Origin: an uncultured Actinomycetes bacterium
GTDB lineage: Bacteria > Actinomycetota > Actinomycetes > Nanopelagicales > Nanopelagicaceae
DNA length: 16,202 nucleotides
Assembly (NCBI GenBank): GCA_903822245.1
Contig: CAIJOE010000095.1
Span: forward strand, 1-16,202
Reading direction: 5' to 3'
Position numbers and translations under genes: made by a program. Shown here one piece after another: positions 14,870 through 16,202 of the stretch (the stretch's first letter is position 1; the number at the start of each line of letters is the position of its first letter). The notes below the pieces were generated by a model. It saw only the letters and a program-made list of their open reading frames with translations. It did not search any database and was not told where the DNA came from.

Positions 14870-15784
14870 ATGGATGAACTCGTAGCCGTAGACGCACTCT
14901 TGGCGCAGCTACTTGAGATCTCCCACCCCCTAGCCGCAATCGATATGCCGCTGCTAGATGCCCATGGCGCAACATTGGCCGCCGATATTTATGCTGGCGA
15001 GCGTTTGGTCCTTCGTGCTGGTTCACCAATACGTTCTACTCAAATTGGTTTAGCGGCGTCCATCGGACTAAATCACCTACCAACTATGCCCCACCCTCGA
15101 GTTGTAGTTCTATCAGCAGGCGATGATTTGGTTGAACCAGGCCAAAAGTTAGCTACGCAAGAAGATGAATTTGAAACTAATTCATGGATGTTAGCAACCG
15201 CAGTTAAAGAAGCTGGCGCTACAGCTTTTCGAGTACATATGATTCCAGAGAATCACCAGGAGCTTCGAGAAGTAATTGAGGATCAATTAGTGCGCGCTGA
15301 TTTAATTGTGATCAGCGGTGAAAGCAAAGATGAATCATTTGAATTAATTACCTCAGTACTTAGAGAACTTGGTGAGATAACCACCGTGCGCCCAAAGATG
15401 AGTGATACCGGTCGTGTGGCCTACGGCTTGATTGGGCCAGATAAGACGCCAGTAATCACCTTGCCTGGTGACCCAGTTACTACATATGTGACTTCAGAAA
15501 TTTTGGTCCGCCCAATGATTCGAACCATGCTTGGGGCCAAAAATATAGTTCGAAATAAAATGAAAGCTAAATTAACAAATGATGCGCCATCTAAAGTTGG
15601 TGAACGAGCTTTTATTAGAGCGCTACTTACCAGCAAGGGTGGAGCCAGCGTCACGGTATTGCCAGATCAAAATGATTTAACTTCATTATCTGATGCAAAC
15701 GGCCTGATCATCGTTGGGGAAGATTCACCTGGGTATAAGACAGGGGATCAGGTAGATGTCTTGATCTTGGAGCGAAACTCTTGA
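14870..15784 (+). CDS. Truncated, motif-degenerate MoeA/gephyrin-like protein (Glp-like)
   Basis: 304 residues against about 400-430 for MoeA. The N-terminal helix (VDALLAQLLE...LLDAHGATLAADI) runs straight into AGSPIRSTQIGLAASIGL, so the region that normally holds PFDNSAMDGYA and the rest of domain II (about 110 residues) is absent. The MogA-like domain III follows (about 74-215): STGDE reads SAGDD (82-86), the SGGVSxG loop reads SGESKDESFE (149-158), MKPGKP is lost (PKMSDTG), and GLPGNP reads TLPGDP (197-202). Domain IV (about 225-300) is kept. Molybdate insertion is therefore unlikely. The frame is intact, so it is not an obvious pseudogene. Position before rimJ matches MoeA1/Glp of Corynebacteriales, where Glp acts in FtsZ-linked division; that role here is inference. 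Its stop overlaps the rimJ start. Confidence 0.82.
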   Translation: MDELVAVDALLAQLLEISHPLAAIDMPLLDAHGATLAADIYAGERLVLRAGSPIRSTQIGLAASIGLNHLPTMPHPRVVVLSAGDDLVEPGQKLATQEDEFETNSWMLATAVKEAGATAFRVHMIPENHQELREVIEDQLVRADLIVISGESKDESFELITSVLRELGEITTVRPKMSDTGRVAYGLIGPDKTPVITLPGDPVTTYVTSEILVRPMIRTMLGAKNIVRNKMKAKLTNDAPSKVGERAFIRALLTSKGGASVTVLPDQNDLTSLSDANGLIIVGEDSPGYKTGDQVDVLILERNS

Positions 15785-16202
15785 AGCCGGGTAGTTGGCC
15801 GGTTGTAATAAAAGAGGGCGAACTCTTGCTTCGACCACTTAGGTTTAGAGATCGGCAAGTATGGGATTCGGTTCGAGAAGTTAATCGCCAGTGGTTGGAG
15901 CCTTGGGAGGCCACCCGACCAGAAATTGATCGGGACTTAGCACCTCCTTCTTATTACGAGATGGTTAGAACTCATCGAAGAGATGGCAAAGCTGCTCGCT
16001 CTATTTCATTAGGTATTTGGTTGCAAGAAGGGCGCAAAGAGCAATTTATTGGGCAGATAACTTTGGGTGGAATCACATATGGAGCTGGTCGGATGGCATT
16101 TATTGGCTATTGGATCGATCAACGCTTTGCTAATCGTGGATACACAACAAGATCTGTCAAGGCGCTGACCGAATATGGATTTAATCAGCTTTTACTTCAC
16201 CG
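15781..16202 (+). CDS. rimJ: RimJ-type GNAT N-acetyltransferase, 3' end beyond window
   Basis: The 140 visible residues begin MKPGSWPVVIKEGELLLRPL, the usual opening of the actinobacterial RimJ/ribosomal-protein acetyltransferase group, and include IGYWIDQRFANRGYTTRS (motif A, acetyl-CoA pyrophosphate loop around Q114-G120). The start is taken as TTG at 15781. It overlaps the MoeA-like stop as TTGA and has GGAG at 15769-15772, eight bases upstream, which indicates translational coupling. The enzyme would acetylate an N-terminal or side-chain amine of a protein; the substrate here is unknown. In mycobacteria the homologous gene also follows moeA1, so the pairing is conserved. The C-terminal part is off the window. 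Confidence 0.88.
   Translation, partial: MKPGSWPVVIKEGELLLRPLRFRDRQVWDSVREVNRQWLEPWEATRPEIDRDLAPPSYYEMVRTHRRDGKAARSISLGIWLQEGRKEQFIGQITLGGITYGAGRMAFIGYWIDQRFANRGYTTRSVKALTEYGFNQLLLH

Noticed and set aside
14870..15784. Calling the MoeA-like gene a functional molybdopterin molybdotransferase, or a frameshifted pseudogene
   Set aside because: The catalytic domain and loops are missing, so the enzyme name is unsafe; but the frame is uninterrupted, motifs on both sides of the deletion join cleanly and it is coupled to rimJ, so a pseudogene is also not supported.
1..16202. Mobile element, prophage, defence island or CRISPR
   Set aside because: No transposase, integrase, phage or nuclease genes, no repeat arrays and no clear att-like duplication at the tRNA-Arg 3' end within the window.

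Overview
The window looks like a chromosomal segment of a streamlined, moderately AT-rich actinobacterium. A freshwater acI-type lineage (Nanopelagicales/Planktophila-like) is my best inference; no rRNA is present to prove it. The support is: a CopD-CtaG fusion of the actinobacterial kind, a 5-FCL / MoeA-like / RimJ order like that of mycobacteria and corynebacteria, short intergenic gaps, and several starts with a TAnnnT box only 6-7 nt upstream and no Shine-Dalgarno, as in leaderless actinobacterial mRNAs. There are no insertion sequences, phage genes, CRISPR arrays or rRNA. No gene-free stretch exceeds 300 bases; the longest (7068-7253) holds the sortase operon promoter and a palindrome.

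Layout. 1-965: 3' two thirds of a class I photolyase, overlapping tail to tail with a membrane GGDEF diguanylate cyclase (949-2343, minus). 2413-2850: a Tat-exported single-domain Rieske protein, divergent from the cyclase. 2872-3474 (minus): a secreted four-cysteine coiled-coil protein of unknown role. 3584-5590 (minus): a saccharopine dehydrogenase-family gene followed directly (TAA then ATG) by a short-chain dehydrogenase. 5705-5777: tRNA-Arg(CCT). 5817-7067 (minus): a two-gene cell-surface cassette, an LPSTG-anchored protein followed by a class D-like sortase. 7254-10209 (minus): an MMPL transporter followed by purU.

10256-10372: an unlisted 38-residue acidic ORF, tail to tail with an FmdB-type zinc ribbon gene (10369-10611, minus). 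10673-14290 (plus): CopC-like protein, CopD-CtaG fusion and acyl-CoA dehydrogenase, closely packed. 14287-14826 (minus): 5-formyl-THF cyclo-ligase. 14870-16202 (plus): a shortened, motif-degenerate MoeA-like protein translationally coupled to a RimJ-type acetyltransferase that runs off the window.

How the genes work together. The copper block probably serves cytochrome oxidase copper supply, but its CopC-like protein has lost the recognisable Cu(II) ligands. PurU and 5-FCL both act on formyl-folate pools but sit in separate transcription units. The sortase and LPSTG protein form a self-contained enzyme/substrate pair under one well-formed promoter whose -35 lies in a 12-bp palindrome. The most unusual item is the MoeA-like gene: it lacks the whole MDGYA-containing region and the SGGVS loop, so it is unlikely to make molybdenum cofactor. 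Its position next to rimJ matches the locus that encodes the gephyrin-like division protein Glp in Corynebacteriales.
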